The notes beneath the pieces were generated by a model. The model saw only the letters and a list, made by a program, of their open reading frames with translations, searched no databases and was not told where the DNA came from. DNA of 64,000 bases from Sanderia malayensis (lineage: Eukaryota; Cnidaria; Scyphozoa; Semaeostomeae; Pelagiidae): positions 62,001 to 126,000 of the forward strand of contig RQOL01000484.1 in NCBI GenBank assembly GCA_013076295.1. Reading direction: 5' to 3'. A program made the position numbers and the translations under genes. Position 1 is the stretch's first letter; every line of letters begins with the position of its first letter. Below are positions 12,036 through 23,985 of the stretch, in pieces.

Positions 12036-13364
12036 CTAGTTTTGGCCATTGTAATTTTGTCTTCTGAATGGTCTGCGGTTCGGCCTTCCCTTGGATCTCC
12101 CCCCTCTCTGACCCCTCATCCGATATCGGGAGTGATATGGGGGGGTCTTGAAGTTTTTTGAGAATTTCCCTTTGGAGCTTTTGGCCATGGCAGTATTAGT
12201 GGCCGTTATTTTAGAAATCCTTTTGCTGAGGTCTTCTTCAGATCCAAATAGTAAAGGGGCATTAGGGGAAACATCATTTGCAAGTTTGGCAAGAGTACCC
12301 AATTTTGGCTTCATGTTATCCCTACGCATTTGGTTAATCTCATGCATAGCATTAGTGAGAATAGCAACCAGGTCAATGGACATGCTTGCTATCTCTGAGG
12401 ACTCTTGGGATTTAAGCTGCAAGGCTTTGTCTGAGATGGCAATTATCCCAAAAGTAGAGTGCAAAATCATGTTTTGTACCTTTTGCATTGCGAGGTCAAA
12501 TTGTCTAGCCATGGTATCAATTTTGTCAGACCAAATGTCCTTGTTACATTTTGGGACAAAAATGTCACAATTCTGTGGCTTTAAAAACTTATTCAGTCTA
12601 GACTTAAGTTTTTCAGGTGCCAATTTCTGACCCCACAGTCCCAACATAATGCCAGCCAGTTTTTCGTTGACTGCGTCTGTAGTGTCAGCCTCAATCAGCA
12701 GGTCCCCCTGAATCTGAGTTAGCAGAGAGTCATTATCCTCAACATTGACCTTAGTTTGGTCTGTGAGAAGGGCTTGGACATCTGCATCCAAACTGTCCTG
12801 TTCAGGGATGCTAATATCATCATCTGAGTACTCACCTGAATTCTCATTATAGTCTAACTCAGGTTCCAGAGGATCTTCAGGTCTAGACAGGGTATGTGAG
12901 GCTGCATTTTTGCTAATAGTAGCGACACTGGTCCTATTAGCAAGGTCGGCATTATTCCCTGTTGCAATCGCACTGGGATTATATTTTGAACAACCACTGG
13001 CACTGGCCTTGGTTGCTTTAATTGAAGGCCCTTGTGATTCTGATGCAGCATCAGATTCAGGACAGGGTCGTTTTAAACTACTCTTGCTAAGAGTAGCAAG
13101 GGGTATTATCAACTCAGAAAGGGTTTTTTGGAGTCCCAAAAGGGAACCGGTTAGAACCCCTTCTAACCGGGAAAAATTATCATTTTGTACGGAGCGTAGT
13201 TCTTCCAGTAGGCCAGAATTTCCACGCTTCGGATCGGAAGTTTCGCATTCTTCCTCCGCAGCAATATGAAAGCTAACAATGCAAGAAAAACCTTGGTAAA
13301 GGAATTTGGGTAAATTAAAACAGTATTGAAACAAGAAAGTAAAGATTGAAGTGGATAAAATCAA
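12036..13364 (-). CDS. DIRS gag-like protein
   Basis: A 442-codon open frame, first of three in the DIRS element. The N-terminal ~35 residues look untypical (hydrophobic), so translation may start further in. Another possible start is the ATG near 13394 (minus), spliced at a nearby GT. Residues ~45-100 look like a coiled coil with LLEELRSVQ. The middle is Ser/Thr- and acid-rich (residues ~160-225). The C-terminal ~45 residues are very basic, with RG repeats (RMRGQRGGRSKGRP), a typical RNA-binding tail. The frame ends just before the RT frame, which stays open upstream of its first Met and overlaps the end of this one. No zinc knuckle is seen. Position and basic tail support gag; sequence alone does not prove it. 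Confidence 0.75.
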   Translation of the reverse strand: MILSTSIFTFLFQYCFNLPKFLYQGFSCIVSFHIAAEEECETSDPKRGNSGLLEELRSVQNDNFSRLEGVLTGSLLGLQKTLSELIIPLATLSKSSLKRPCPESDAASESQGPSIKATKASASGCSKYNPSAIATGNNADLANRTSVATISKNAASHTLSRPEDPLEPELDYNENSGEYSDDDISIPEQDSLDADVQALLTDQTKVNVEDNDSLLTQIQGDLLIEADTTDAVNEKLAGIMLGLWGQKLAPEKLKSRLNKFLKPQNCDIFVPKCNKDIWSDKIDTMARQFDLAMQKVQNMILHSTFGIIAISDKALQLKSQESSEIASMSIDLVAILTNAMHEINQMRRDNMKPKLGTLAKLANDVSPNAPLLFGSEEDLSKRISKITATNTAMAKSSKGKFSKNFKTPPYHSRYRMRGQRGGRSKGRPNRRPFRRQNYNGQN

Positions 13365-13426
13365 TACCTATTTGGTAACGTTTTTTCTTCCATGGTGCGT
13401 TCTCTCTCCATGCAATGCTTCGCCAG

Positions 13427-13486
13427 TGAGTTCTCTGCGCGTGCGCCTCATATTGGCTGCCGCGCAGCAGACACAGGGAAATGGAA
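13427..13486. repeat. DIRS left terminal repeat
   Basis: The start of the element on the minus strand. The outer 40 bp (13447-13486) match the internal complementary region, and 13427-13450 match the right repeat core in inverted orientation. The retrotransposon promoter is expected in this repeat, but no clear TATA box is visible. Confidence 0.8.
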
Positions 13487-13543
13487 TGAACTGAGGACCT
13501 TGCGGGTGTAAGGCGCACGTGATAACCACTACAGTACAAAATC
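13487..13543 (-). pseudogene. 5' part of the tRNA-Val(TAC) split by the DIRS element
   Basis: 57 nt from the acceptor 5' strand to the middle of the T loop, anticodon TAC. Together with 8516-8530 it makes exactly 72 nt, so the insertion neither lost nor duplicated target bases. Confidence 0.85.
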
Positions 13544-13906
13544 TAAAATATACACAACATAAAACAAGGCTTTGGAAAAATTGTAAGAGGTTATAAAATT
13601 CAATACTAAAAATAGTGATCTTGCTCAGGATTGAACTGAGGACATTGCGCGTGTTAGGCGCACGTGATAACCACTACACTACAAGATCTATAATATACAC
13701 AACAAGAAACAATGCTTGGGAAAGTTCGTAATATGTTATAAAACAGAACACAAAAAATAGTGATCTCGCTCGGGATTGAACTGAGGACCCTGCGCGTGTT
13801 AGGCGCATGTGATAACCACTACACTACAAGATCTAAAATATGCACACAAGAAACAATGTTTGGAAAATGTTTGTAAAAAGTTATAAAATTGAACACTACA
13901 AAAAAT

Positions 13907-13978
13907 GATCTTGCTCAGGATTGAACTGAGGACCTTGCGGGTGTAAGGCGCACGTGATAACCACTACAGTACAAGATC
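13907..13978 (-). tRNA. tRNA-Val(TAC)
   Basis: A 72-nt unit with perfect acceptor and T stems and loop CTTACAC. The anticodon stem has one mismatch at the loop-closing pair because the plus strand reads TTGCGGGTGTAAGG. This GGGTGTAAGG form is common in the array and may be a sub-family mark. Confidence 0.7.
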
Positions 13979-14774
13979 CATAATATACACAAAACGAAAC
14001 AATGCTTTTGAAAGTTTGTAAAAGGCTATATAATTCAACACTAAAAATGGTGATCTTGCTCAGGATTGAACTGAGGTCCTTGCGCTTGTTAGGCGCGTGT
14101 GATAACCACCACATTACAAGATCCATAATATAAACAACAAAAAACAATGCTTTGAAAAATTTAGAAAATGGTATAAAATTCAACACTAAAAATGACGATC
14201 TTGCTCGGGATTGAACTGACGACCTTGCGCGTGTTAGGCGCACGTGATAACCACTACACTACAAGATCTATAATATACACAACATAAAACAATGCTTGGG
14301 AAAGTTCGTAATATGTTATAAAACTGACCACAAAAAATAGTGATCTTGCTCAGGATTGAACTGAGGACCTTGCGCGTGTTAGGCGCACGTGATAACTACT
14401 ACACTACAAGATCTAAAATATACACACAAGAAACAAGGTTTGGGAAAGTTCGTAAAAATTTATTAAATTGAAAACAAAATATAGTGATTATGCTCAAGAT
14501 TGAACTGAGGACCTTGCGCGTGTAAGGCGCACGTGATAACCACTACACTACAAGAGCCATAAAATAGACAACAAGAAACAATGCTTGGAAAAAAATGTAA
14601 AAGGTTATAAAATTCCACACTAAAAATGACGATTTTTCTCGGTATTGAACTGAGGACCTTGCGCGTGTTAGGCGCACGTGATAACCAGTACAATACAGGA
14701 TCCATAATATAAACAACAAGAAACAATGCTTGGGAAAGTTTGTAAAATGTTACAAAAATCAACACTAAAAATGA

Positions 14775-14815
14775 TGATCCTGCTCAGGATTGAACTGAGG
14801 ACCTTGCCCTCAGCT
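14775..14815 (-). pseudogene. Truncated tRNA-Val unit
   Basis: The 3' part of a tRNA (acceptor 3' strand, T arm and variable region) runs directly into spacer sequence (plus strand CTTGCCCTCAGCTTGG). The anticodon and D arms are missing. A matching deletion is seen about 520 bp away at 15297-15337, showing duplication after the deletion. Confidence 0.7.
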
Positions 14816-14859
14816 TGGAAAAGTTTGTAAAATGTTAAAGAATTAAATCTAAAAATGAT

Positions 14860-14931
14860 GATCTTGCTCAGGATTGAACTGAGGACCTTGCGCGTGTTAG
14901 GCGCACGTGATAACCACTACACTACAAGATC
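14860..14931 (-). tRNA. tRNA-Val(AAC), consensus copy
   Basis: This copy has every stem of the array consensus: acceptor GATCTTG/CAAGATC (7/7 pairs), anticodon stem 5/5 pairs with loop CTAACAC, T stem CTCAG/CTGAG 5/5 pairs with loop TTCAATC, and D arm GTGT-AGTGGTTA-TCAC. A box and B box are both close to consensus. On the minus strand a T5 run follows the 3' end after a few bases. It is the best candidate for an active gene here. Confidence 0.85.
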
Positions 14932-15813
14932 TATTATATACACGACAAGAAATAATGCTTGGGAAAGTTCCTGAAATGTAATAAAATGGAAAGCTACAAA
15001 AAGTGATCTTGCTCAGGATTGAACTGAGGACCTTGCACGTGTAAGAAGCACGTGATAACCACTACACTAAAAGATCCAAAATATAAACAACAAGATCCAA
15101 TGCTTTGGAAAATTTAGAAAATGTTATAAAATTGAACACAAAAAGTAGTGATCTTGCTCAGGATTGAACTGAGGACCTTGCGCGTGTTAGGCGCACGTGA
15201 TAACCAGTACAATACAGGATCCATAATATAAACAACAAGAAACAATGCTTGGGAAAGTTTGTAAAATGTTATAAAATTCAACACTAAAAATGATGATCCT
15301 GCTCAGGATTGAACTGAGGACCTTCCCCTCAGCTTGGAAAAGTTTGTAAAATGTTAAAGAATTAAATCAAAAAATGATGATCTTGCTCAGGATTGAACTG
15401 AGGACCTTGCGCGTGTTAGGCGCACGTGATAACCACTACACTACAAGATCTATTATATACACGACAAGAAATAATGCTTGGCAAAGTTCCTGAAATGTAA
15501 TAAAATGGAAAACTACAAAAAGTGATTTTGCTCAGGATTGAACTGAGGACCTTGCGCGTGTTAGGCGCACGTGATAACCACTACACTACAAGATCCATAA
15601 TATGAACAACAAGAAACAATGCTTGGAAAAGTTCGTAAAATGTTATAAAATTGAACACTAAAAAAGATGGTCTTGTTCAGGATTGAACTGAGGACCTCAA
15701 GTGTGTTAGGAGCGCGTGATATCCACTAAACTAAAAGATCTATCATATACACAACAAGAAACAATGCGTGGAAAAGTTTGTAAAATGTTATAAAATTCAA
15801 CACTAAAAGTGAT

Positions 15814-15885
15814 GATCCTGTTCAGGATTGAACTGAGGTCCTTGCACGTGTTAGGCGCACGTGATAACCTGTACAATACAGGATC
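15814..15885 (-). tRNA. tRNA-Val(AAC) with compensated acceptor stem
   Basis: This sub-family copy reads GATCCTG at the 5' end and CAGGATC at the 3' end. The T-A pair at position 6-67 of the consensus is replaced by C-G on both sides, so the stem stays fully paired. The anticodon stem keeps pairing through one G-U. The D arm is altered (TTGTACAGGTTATCAC). The sub-family recurs around 16700, 18740, 19300 and 20300. Confidence 0.7.
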
Positions 15886-17386
15886 TGGGAACAACAAGAA
15901 ACATTGCTTTGGAAAGTTTATAAATTGTTATAGAATTGAATACGAAAAATTGTGATCTTGCTCAGGATTTAACTGAGGATCTTGCGCGTGTTAGGGGCAC
16001 GTGATAACCACTACACTACAAGCTCCATAATATAAACGACAAGAAACAATGCTTGAGAAAGTTCGTAAAATGTTATAAAATTCAACACAAAAATAGTGAT
16101 TTTGCTCAGGATTGAACTGAGGATCTTGCACGTGTTAGGCGCACGTGATAACCTGTACAATACAGGATCTGGGAACAACAAGAAACATTGCTTTGGAAAG
16201 TTTATAAATTGATACAGAATTGAACACGAAAAATTGTGATCTGGCTCAGGATTGAACTGAAGACCTTGCGTGTGTGAGGCGCACGTGATAACCACTACAC
16301 TACAAGATCTAAAATGTACACAACAAGAAACAATGCTTCGAAAAGTTTGTAAAATGTTATAAAATTCAACACTAAAAATGATGATCTTGTTCAGGATTGA
16401 ACTGAGGACATTGCGCCAGTTAGGCCCAGGTGATAACCACTACACTACAAGATCTAAAATGTACACAACGAGAAACAATGCTTGGAAAAGTTTGTAAAAT
16501 GTTATAAAATTGAACACTAAAAATGATGATCTTGTTCAGGATTGAACTGAGGACCTCAAGTGTGTTACGAGCACGTGATATTCACTAAACTAAAAGATCT
16601 ATCATATACACAACAAGAAACAATGCGTGGAAAAGTTTGTAAAATGTTATAAAATTCAACACTAAAAGTGATGATCCTGTTCAGGATTGAACTGAGGTCC
16701 TTACACGTGTTAGGCGCACGTGATAACCTGTACAATACAGGATCTGGGAACAACAAGAAGCATTGCTTTGGAGAGTTTATAACTTGTTATAGAATTGAAT
16801 ACGAAAAATTGTGATCTTGCTCAGGATTTAACTGAGGATCTTGCGCGTGTTAGGCGCACGTGATAACCACTACACTACAAGATCCATAATATAAACAACA
16901 AGAAACAATGCTTGGGAAAGTTCGTAAAATGTTACAAAATTCAACACAAAAATAGTGATCTTGCTCGGGATTGAACTGAGGATCTTGCACGTGTTAGGCG
17001 CACGTGATAACCTGTACAATACAGGATCTGGGAACAACAAGAAACATTGCTTTGGAAAGTATATAAATTGTTATAGAATTGAACACGAAAAACTGTGATC
17101 TGGCTCAGGATTGAACTGAAGACCTTGCGCGTGTGAGGCGCACGTGATAACCACTACACTACGAGATCTATAATATACACAACAAGAAACAATGCTTTGG
17201 AAAGTTTGTAAAATGTTATAAAATTCAACACTAAAAATGATGATCTTGTTCAGGATTGAACTGAGGACCTTGCGCGTGTTAGGCGCACGTGATAACCACT
17301 ACACTACAAGATCCATAATATAGAAAACAGGAAAAAATGCTTGGGAAAGTTTGTAAAATGTTATAAAATTCAACACTAAGAATGAA

Positions 17387-17458
17387 GATCTTGCTCAGGA
17401 TTGAATTAAGGACCTTGCGCGTGTGAGGCGCACGTGATAAGCACTACACTACGAGATC
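17387..17458 (-). tRNA. tRNA-Val(CAC)
   Basis: A 72-nt unit with anticodon loop CTCACAC (CAC) and intact anticodon stem. The acceptor 5' strand reads GATCTCG against CAAGATC, one C-A mismatch, and the T stem carries changes (plus-strand GATTGAATTAAG). Confidence 0.6.
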
Positions 17459-20400
17459 TATAATATACACAACAAGAAACAATGCTTTGGAAAGTTTGAA
17501 AAATGTTATAAAATTGAACACTAAGAAAAGTGAATTTGCTCGGCTTTGAACTGAAGACCTTGCGCGTGTTAGGCGCAGGTGATAGCCAATACCCTACAAG
17601 ATCTATAATATAAACAACATAAAAAATGCTTTTGAAAGTATATAAAATGTTACAAAAATTAGGCCTAAAAATAGTGGCCCTGCTCAGGATTGAACTGAGA
17701 ACCTTGCGCGTGTTAGGCGCACGTGATAACCACTACACTACAAAATCTAAAATGTACACAACAAGAAACAATGCTTCGAAAAGTTTGTAAAATGTTATAA
17801 AATTCAACACTAAAAATGATGATCTTGTTCAGGATTGAACTGAGGACCTTGCGCGTGTTAGGCGCACGTGATAACCACTACACTACAAGATCTAAAATGT
17901 ACACAACGAGAAACAATGCTTGGGAAAGTTTGTAAAATGTTATAAAATTCAACACTAAAAATGAAGTTCTTGCTCAGGATTGAATTAAGGACCTTGCGCG
18001 TGTGAGGCGCACGTGATAAGCACTACACTACGAGATCTATAATATACACAACAAGAAACAATGCTTTGGAAAGTTTGAAAAATGTTATAAAATTGAACAC
18101 TAAGAAAAGTGAATTTGCTCGGCTTTGAACTGAAGACCTTGCGCGTGTTAGGCGCAGGTGATAGCCAATACCCTACAAGATCTATAATATAAACAACATA
18201 AAAAATGCTTTTGAAAGTATATAAAATGTTACAAAAATTAAGCCTAAAAATAGTGGCCCTGCTCAGGATTGAACTGAGGACCTTGCGCGTGTTAGGCGCA
18301 CGTGATAACCACTACACTACAAGATCTAAAATGTACACAACAAGAAACAATGCTTCGAAAAGTTTGTAAAATGTTATAAAATTCAACACTAAAAATGATG
18401 ATCTTGTTCAGGATTGAACTGAGGACCTTGCGCCAGCTAGGCTTAGGTGATAACCACTACACTACAAGATCTAAAATGTACACAACGAGAAACAATGCTT
18501 GGAAAAGTTTGCAAAATGTTATAAAATTGAACACTAAAAATGATGATCTTGTTCAGGATTGAACTGAGGACCTCAATTGTGTTAGGAGCACGTGATATCC
18601 ACTAAACTAAAAGATCTATCATATACACAACAAGAAACAATGCGTGGAAAAGTTTGTAAAATGTTATAAAATTCAACACTAAAAGTGATGATCCTGTTCA
18701 GGATTGAACTGAGGTCCTTGCACGTGTTGGGCGCACGTGATAACCTGTACAATACAGGATCTGGGAACAACAAGAAACATTGCTTTGGAAAGTTTATAAA
18801 TTGTTATAGAATTGAATACGAAAAATTGTGATCTTGCTCAGGATTTAACTGAGGATCTTGCGCGTGTTAGGCGCACGTGATAACCACTACACTACAAGAT
18901 CCATAATATGAACAACAAGAAACAATGCTTGGGAAAGTTTGTAAAATGTTATAAAATTCAACACTAAAAATGATGATCTTGTTCAGGATTGAACTGAGGA
19001 CCTTGCGCCAGCTAGGCTTAGGTGATAACCACTACACTACAAGATCTAAAATGTACACAACGAGAAACAATGCTTGGAAAAGTTTGCAAAATGTTATAAA
19101 ATTGAACACTAAAAATGATGATCTTGTTCAGGATTGAACTGAGGACCTCAATTGTGTTAGGAGCACGTGATATCCACTAAACTAAAAGATCTATCATATA
19201 CACAACAAGAAACAATGCGTGGAAAAGTTTGTAAAATGTTATAAAATTCAACACTAAAAGTGATGATCCTGTTCAGGATTGAACTGAGGTCCTTGCACGT
19301 GTTAGGCGCACGTGATAACCTGTACAATACAGGATCTGGGAACAACAAGAAACATTGCTTTGGAAAGTTTATAAATTGTTATAGAATTGAATACGAAAAA
19401 TTGTGATCTTGCTCAGGATTTAACTGAGGATCTTGCGCGTGTTAGGCGCACGTGATAACCACTACACTACAAGATCCATAATATAAACAACAAGAAACAA
19501 TGCTTGGGAAAGTTCGTAAAATGTTATAAAATTCAACACAAAAATAGTGATCTTGCTCAGGATTGAACTGAGGATCTTGCACGTGTTAGGCGCACGTGAT
19601 AACCTGTACAATACAGGATCTGGGAACAACAAGAAACATTGCTTTGGAAAGTTTATAAATTGTTATAGAATTGAACACGAAAAATTGTGATCTGGCTCAG
19701 GATTGAACTGAAGACCTTGCGCGTGTGAGGCGCACGTGATAACCACTACACTACGAGATCTATAATATACACAACAAGAAACAATGCTTTGGAAAGTTTG
19801 TAAAATGTCATAAAATTCAACACTAAAAATGATGATCTTGTTCAGGATTGAACTGAGGACCTTGCGCGTGTTAGGCGCACGTGATAACCACTACACTACA
19901 AGATCTATAATGTACACAACAAGAAACAATGCTTCGAAAAGTTTGTAAAATGTTATAAAATTCAACACTAAAAATGATGATCTTGTTCAGGATTGAACTG
20001 AGGACCTTGCGCCAGTTAGGCCCAGGTGATAACCACTACACTACAAGATCTAAAATGTACACAACCAGAAATAATGCTTGGAAAAGTTTGTAAAATGTTA
20101 TAAAATTGAACACTAAAAATGATGATCTTGTTCAGGATTGAACTGAGGACCTCAAGTGTGTTAGGAGCACGTGATATCCACTAAACTAAAAGATCTATCG
20201 TATACACAACAAGAAACAATGCGTGGAAAAGTTTGTAAAATGTTATAAAATTCAACACTAAATGTGATGATCCTGTTCAGGATTGAACTGAGGTCCTTGC
20301 ACGTGTTAGGCGCACGTGATAACCTGTACAATACAGGATCTGGGAACAACAAGAAACATTGCTTTGGAAAGTTTATAAATTGTTATAGAATTGAACACGA

Positions 20401-22426
20401 AAAATTGTGATCTGGCTCAGGATTGAACTGAAGACCTTGCGCTTGTGAGGCGCACGTGATAACCACTACACTACGAGATCTATAATATACACAACAAGAA
20501 ACAATGCTTTGGAAAGTTTGTAAAATGTTATAAAATTCAACACTAAAAATGATGATCTTGCTCAGGATTGAACTGAGGATCTTGCACGTGTTAGGTGCAC
20601 GTGATAACCTGTACAATACAGGATCTGGGAACAACAAGAAACATTGCTTTGGAAAGTTTATAAATTGTTATAGAATTGAACACGAAAAATTGTGATCTGG
20701 CTCAGGATTGAAGTGAAGACCTTGCGCGTGTGAGGCGCACGTGATAACCACTACACTACGAGATCTATAATATACACAACAAGAAACAATGCTTTGGAAA
20801 GTTTGTAAAATGTTATAAAATTCAACACTAAAAATGATGATCTTGTTCAGGATTGAACTGAGGACCTTGCGCGTGTTAGGCGCACATGATAACCACTACA
20901 CTACAAGATCCATAATATAGAAAACAGGAAAAAATGCTTGGGAAAGTTTGTAAAATGTTATAAAATTCAACACCAAAAATGAAGATCTTGCTCAAGATTG
21001 AATAAAGGACATTGCGCGTGTGAGGCGCACGTGATAAGCACTACACTACGAGGTCTATAATATACACAACAAGAAACAATGCTTTGGAAAGTTTGAAAAA
21101 TGTTATAAAATTGAACACTAAGAAAAGTGAATTTGCTCAGCTTTGAACTGAAGACCTTGCGCGTGTTAGGCGCAGGTGATAGCCAATACCCTACAGGATC
21201 TATAATATATACAACATAAAAAACGCTTTGGAAAGTATATAAAATGTTACAAAAGTTAAGCCTAAAAATAGTGAACATGCTCAGGATTGAACTGAAAACC
21301 CTGCGCGCGTTAGGCGCATGTGATAACAACTACACTACAAGATCTATGATATACACAACAACAAACAATGCTTTGGAAAGTTTGTAAAATGTTATACAGA
21401 TGAACACTACAAAATGTGATCTTGCTCAGGATTGAACTGAGGACCTTGGGGTGTAAGGCGCACGTGAGAGCCACTACACTACAAGATCTATAATGTACAC
21501 AACAAGAAACAATGCTTGGAAAAGTTTGTAAAATGTTATAAAATTCAACACTAAAAATGATGATCTTGTTCAGGATTGAACTGAGGTCCTTGCGCGTGTT
21601 AGGCGCACCTGATAACCACTACACTACAAGTTCTACAAAAAAAACAATAAAAAACAATGCTTTGGAAGGTTTAGAAAATGTTATAAAATTGAACACAAAA
21701 AATAATGATCTTGCACAAGATTGAAATTAAGGACCTTGCGCGTGTGAGGCGCACGTGATAAGCACTACACTACGAGATCTATAATATACACAACAAGAAA
21801 CAATGCTTTGGAAAGTTTGTAAAATGTTAGAAAGTTGACAACTAAAAAAAGTGAATTTGTTCAGCTTTGAACTGAAGACCTTGCCCGTTTTAGGCGCATG
21901 TGATAACCACTACACTACAAAGACCATAGTGTAAACAACAAGAAACAATGCTTTGGAAAGCTTAGAAAATGGTATAAAATTGAACACAAAAATAGTGATC
22001 TTGCTCAGGATTGAACTGAGGATCTTGCACGTGTTAGGCGCACGTAATAACCTGTACAATACAGGATCTGGGAACAACAAGAAAGATTGCTTTGGAAAGT
22101 TTGTAAATTGTTATAGAATTGAACACGAAAAATTGTCATCTGGCTCAGGATTGAACTAAAGACCTTGCGCGTGTGAGGCGCACCTGATAACCATTACACT
22201 ACGAGATCTATAATATACACAACAAGAAACAATGCTTTGGAAAGTTTGTAAAATGTTATAAAATTGAACACGAAAAAAAGTGAATTTGGTCAGCTTTGAA
22301 ATGAAGACCTTGCGCGTGTTAGGCGCAGGTGATAACAACTACACTACAAGATCTATGATATACACAACAAAAAACAATGCTTTTGAAAGTTTCTAAAATG
22401 TTATACAGATGAACACTACAAAATGT

Positions 22427-22498
22427 GATCTTGCTCAGGATTGAACTGAGGACCTTGCGCGTGTAAGGCGCACGTGAGAGCCACTACACTACAAGATC
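22427..22498 (-). tRNA. tRNA-Val(TAC)
   Basis: Acceptor, anticodon stem (TGCGC/GCGCA) and T stem are all fully paired, with loop CTTACAC. The D loop differs from consensus (GGCTCTCAC for GGTTATCAC). It is the best-paired TAC copy located. Confidence 0.75.
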
Positions 22499-22668
22499 TA
22501 TAATGTACACAACAAGAAACAATGCTTGGAAAAGTTTGTAAAATGTTATAAAATTCAACACTAAAAATGATGATCTTGTTCAGGATTGAACTGAGGTCCT
22601 TGCGCGTGTTACGCGCACCTGATAACCACTACACTACAAGTTCTACAAAAAAAACAATAAGAAACAAT

Positions 22669-23039
22669 TCGCGCCTTCGTGATCTGAGGTTACCGATGAA
22701 AAGGTCAGCAAATGGCCAGAGATGCTTCTCATATAGAGGTGCTAAGCTATGGAATAGCCTGTCAGCCGAGTCAAAACAGGAAACCTCTCTGTATAGTTTC
22801 AAGAATACTATTTAATGTTTAATCTATTTTAATGTTTTCTTTAATTTTAGAATATAATTGTAAATAAGGTTTAATATTGTAAATAAGGTTTTATATTTTA
22901 GTTTAATTAATAGCTTTTTACTTTTTATCTTATATTATAATTAATGTTTTTGTCGGAGGGCCCCTTGAAAATCAACTTGTTGAAGGGCAACCCTCCTTAA
23001 ATGAATTAAAATGAAATGAAAATGAATGAAAATGAAAAA
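22669..23039 (+). mobile_element. 5'-truncated LINE (CR1/L2-like) 3' end
   Basis: The fragment starts in the last codons of a reverse transcriptase frame. The text NGQRCFSYRGAKLWNSL, then SLYSFKNTI and a stop at 22813-22815, is the usual C-terminus of CR1/L2/Jockey-type LINEs. A ~220-bp AT-rich 3' UTR follows, ending in imperfect ATGAAA repeats. It sits inside a spacer of the tRNA array between GAAACAA and ATGCTTTGG. Heavy 5' truncation is normal for target-primed insertion. No clear target duplication can be called because of the A-rich flanks. Confidence 0.8.
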
Positions 23040-23089
23040 ATGCTTTGGAAGGTTTAAAAAATGTTATAAAATTGAACACAAAAAATGAT

Positions 23090-23161
23090 GATCTTGCTCA
23101 AGATTGAACTGAGGACCTTGCGCGTGTGAGGCGCACGTGATAAGCACTACACTACGAGATC
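23090..23161 (-). tRNA. tRNA-Val(CAC)
   Basis: A 72-nt unit with loop CTCACAC (CAC), intact anticodon stem, and a T stem CTCAG/CTTGA-type with one weak pair. It is the first unit after the LINE insertion. The acceptor has one mismatch (GATCTCG against CAAGATC). Confidence 0.6.
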
Positions 23162-23372
23162 TATAATATGCACAACAAAAAACAATGCTTTTTGTAAACT
23201 GTTATACAGATGAACACTACAAAATGTGATCTTGCTCAGGATTGAACTGAGGACCTTGCGCGTGTTCGGCCCACGTGATAACCACTACACTACAAGATCT
23301 ATAATATACACAACAAGAAACAATCTCTTGGAAAGCTGATAAAATGTTACAAAAATTAAAACTTAAACTAGT

Positions 23373-23450
23373 GATCTTGCTCAGGATTGAACTGAGGACC
23401 TTGCGAGTGTGTGTGTGAGGCGCCGTTGATAACAACTACATTATAAAATC
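23373..23450 (-). pseudogene. tRNA-Val pseudogene with GT-expanded anticodon arm
   Basis: The unit is 78 nt instead of 72 because a run of GT dinucleotides (plus strand GAGTGTGTGTGTGAGG) has expanded the anticodon arm. The acceptor 5' strand is also decayed (plus-strand TATAAAATC). A second copy lies at 23986-24063. Confidence 0.7.
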
Positions 23451-23985
23451 TGCAATAGAAACAACTAGAAACATTGCCTTGGAAAGTTTATAAAAAGTTA
23501 CAAAATTGGAGTAATAAAATAGTGATCTTGCTCAGGATTGAACTGAGGACCTTGTGCGTGTAAGGCGCACATGATAACCACTACACCACAAGATCTCTAA
23601 TATAAACAAAAAGAAACAATCCTCTGGAAAGTTGATAAAATGTTACAAAAATTAAATGTTAAACTAGTGATCCTTCAGGATTGAACTGAGGACCTTGAAG
23701 GTGTGAGGCGCAAGTGATAACCACTACACTACAGGATCTATAATATACACAACAAGAAACAATGCTTTGGAAAGTTTGTAAAATGTTATCACTGAGGACA
23801 CACGAAATAAAATGTTATAACTCAGGACACAAAAAGCAATGATCTTGCTTAGGATTGAACTGAGGACATTGCGCGTGTTAGGCCCACGTGGTAACCACTA
23901 CACTACAAGATCTATAATATACACAACAAGAAACAATCCCATGGAAAGCTGATAAAATGTTACAAAAATTAAAACTTAAACTAGT

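Larger units (their letters stand above)
8531..13486 (-). mobile_element. DIRS-type tyrosine-recombinase retrotransposon, complete
   Basis: The element is 4956 bp, on the minus strand, with three long open frames in order gag-like, RT/RNase H/methyltransferase-like, and tyrosine recombinase. Its ends fit the DIRS plan. The left ITR (13486 downward) and right ITR (from 8531) share a 24-bp inverted core (8608-8631 and 13427-13450). An internal complementary region (8692-8810) is the reverse complement of the right end (79 bp, perfect) joined directly to the left end (40 bp, one mismatch), as expected if it templates circle closure. There is no target-site duplication: the tRNA unit around it adds up to exactly 72 nt (15+57). 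This fits tyrosine-recombinase integration of a circular DNA. All three frames are uninterrupted, so the copy looks recent. Confidence 0.93.

Noticed and set aside
12148..12630. 160-codon plus-strand open frame inside the DIRS element
   Set aside because: It is antisense to the gag-like frame and shows no motif.
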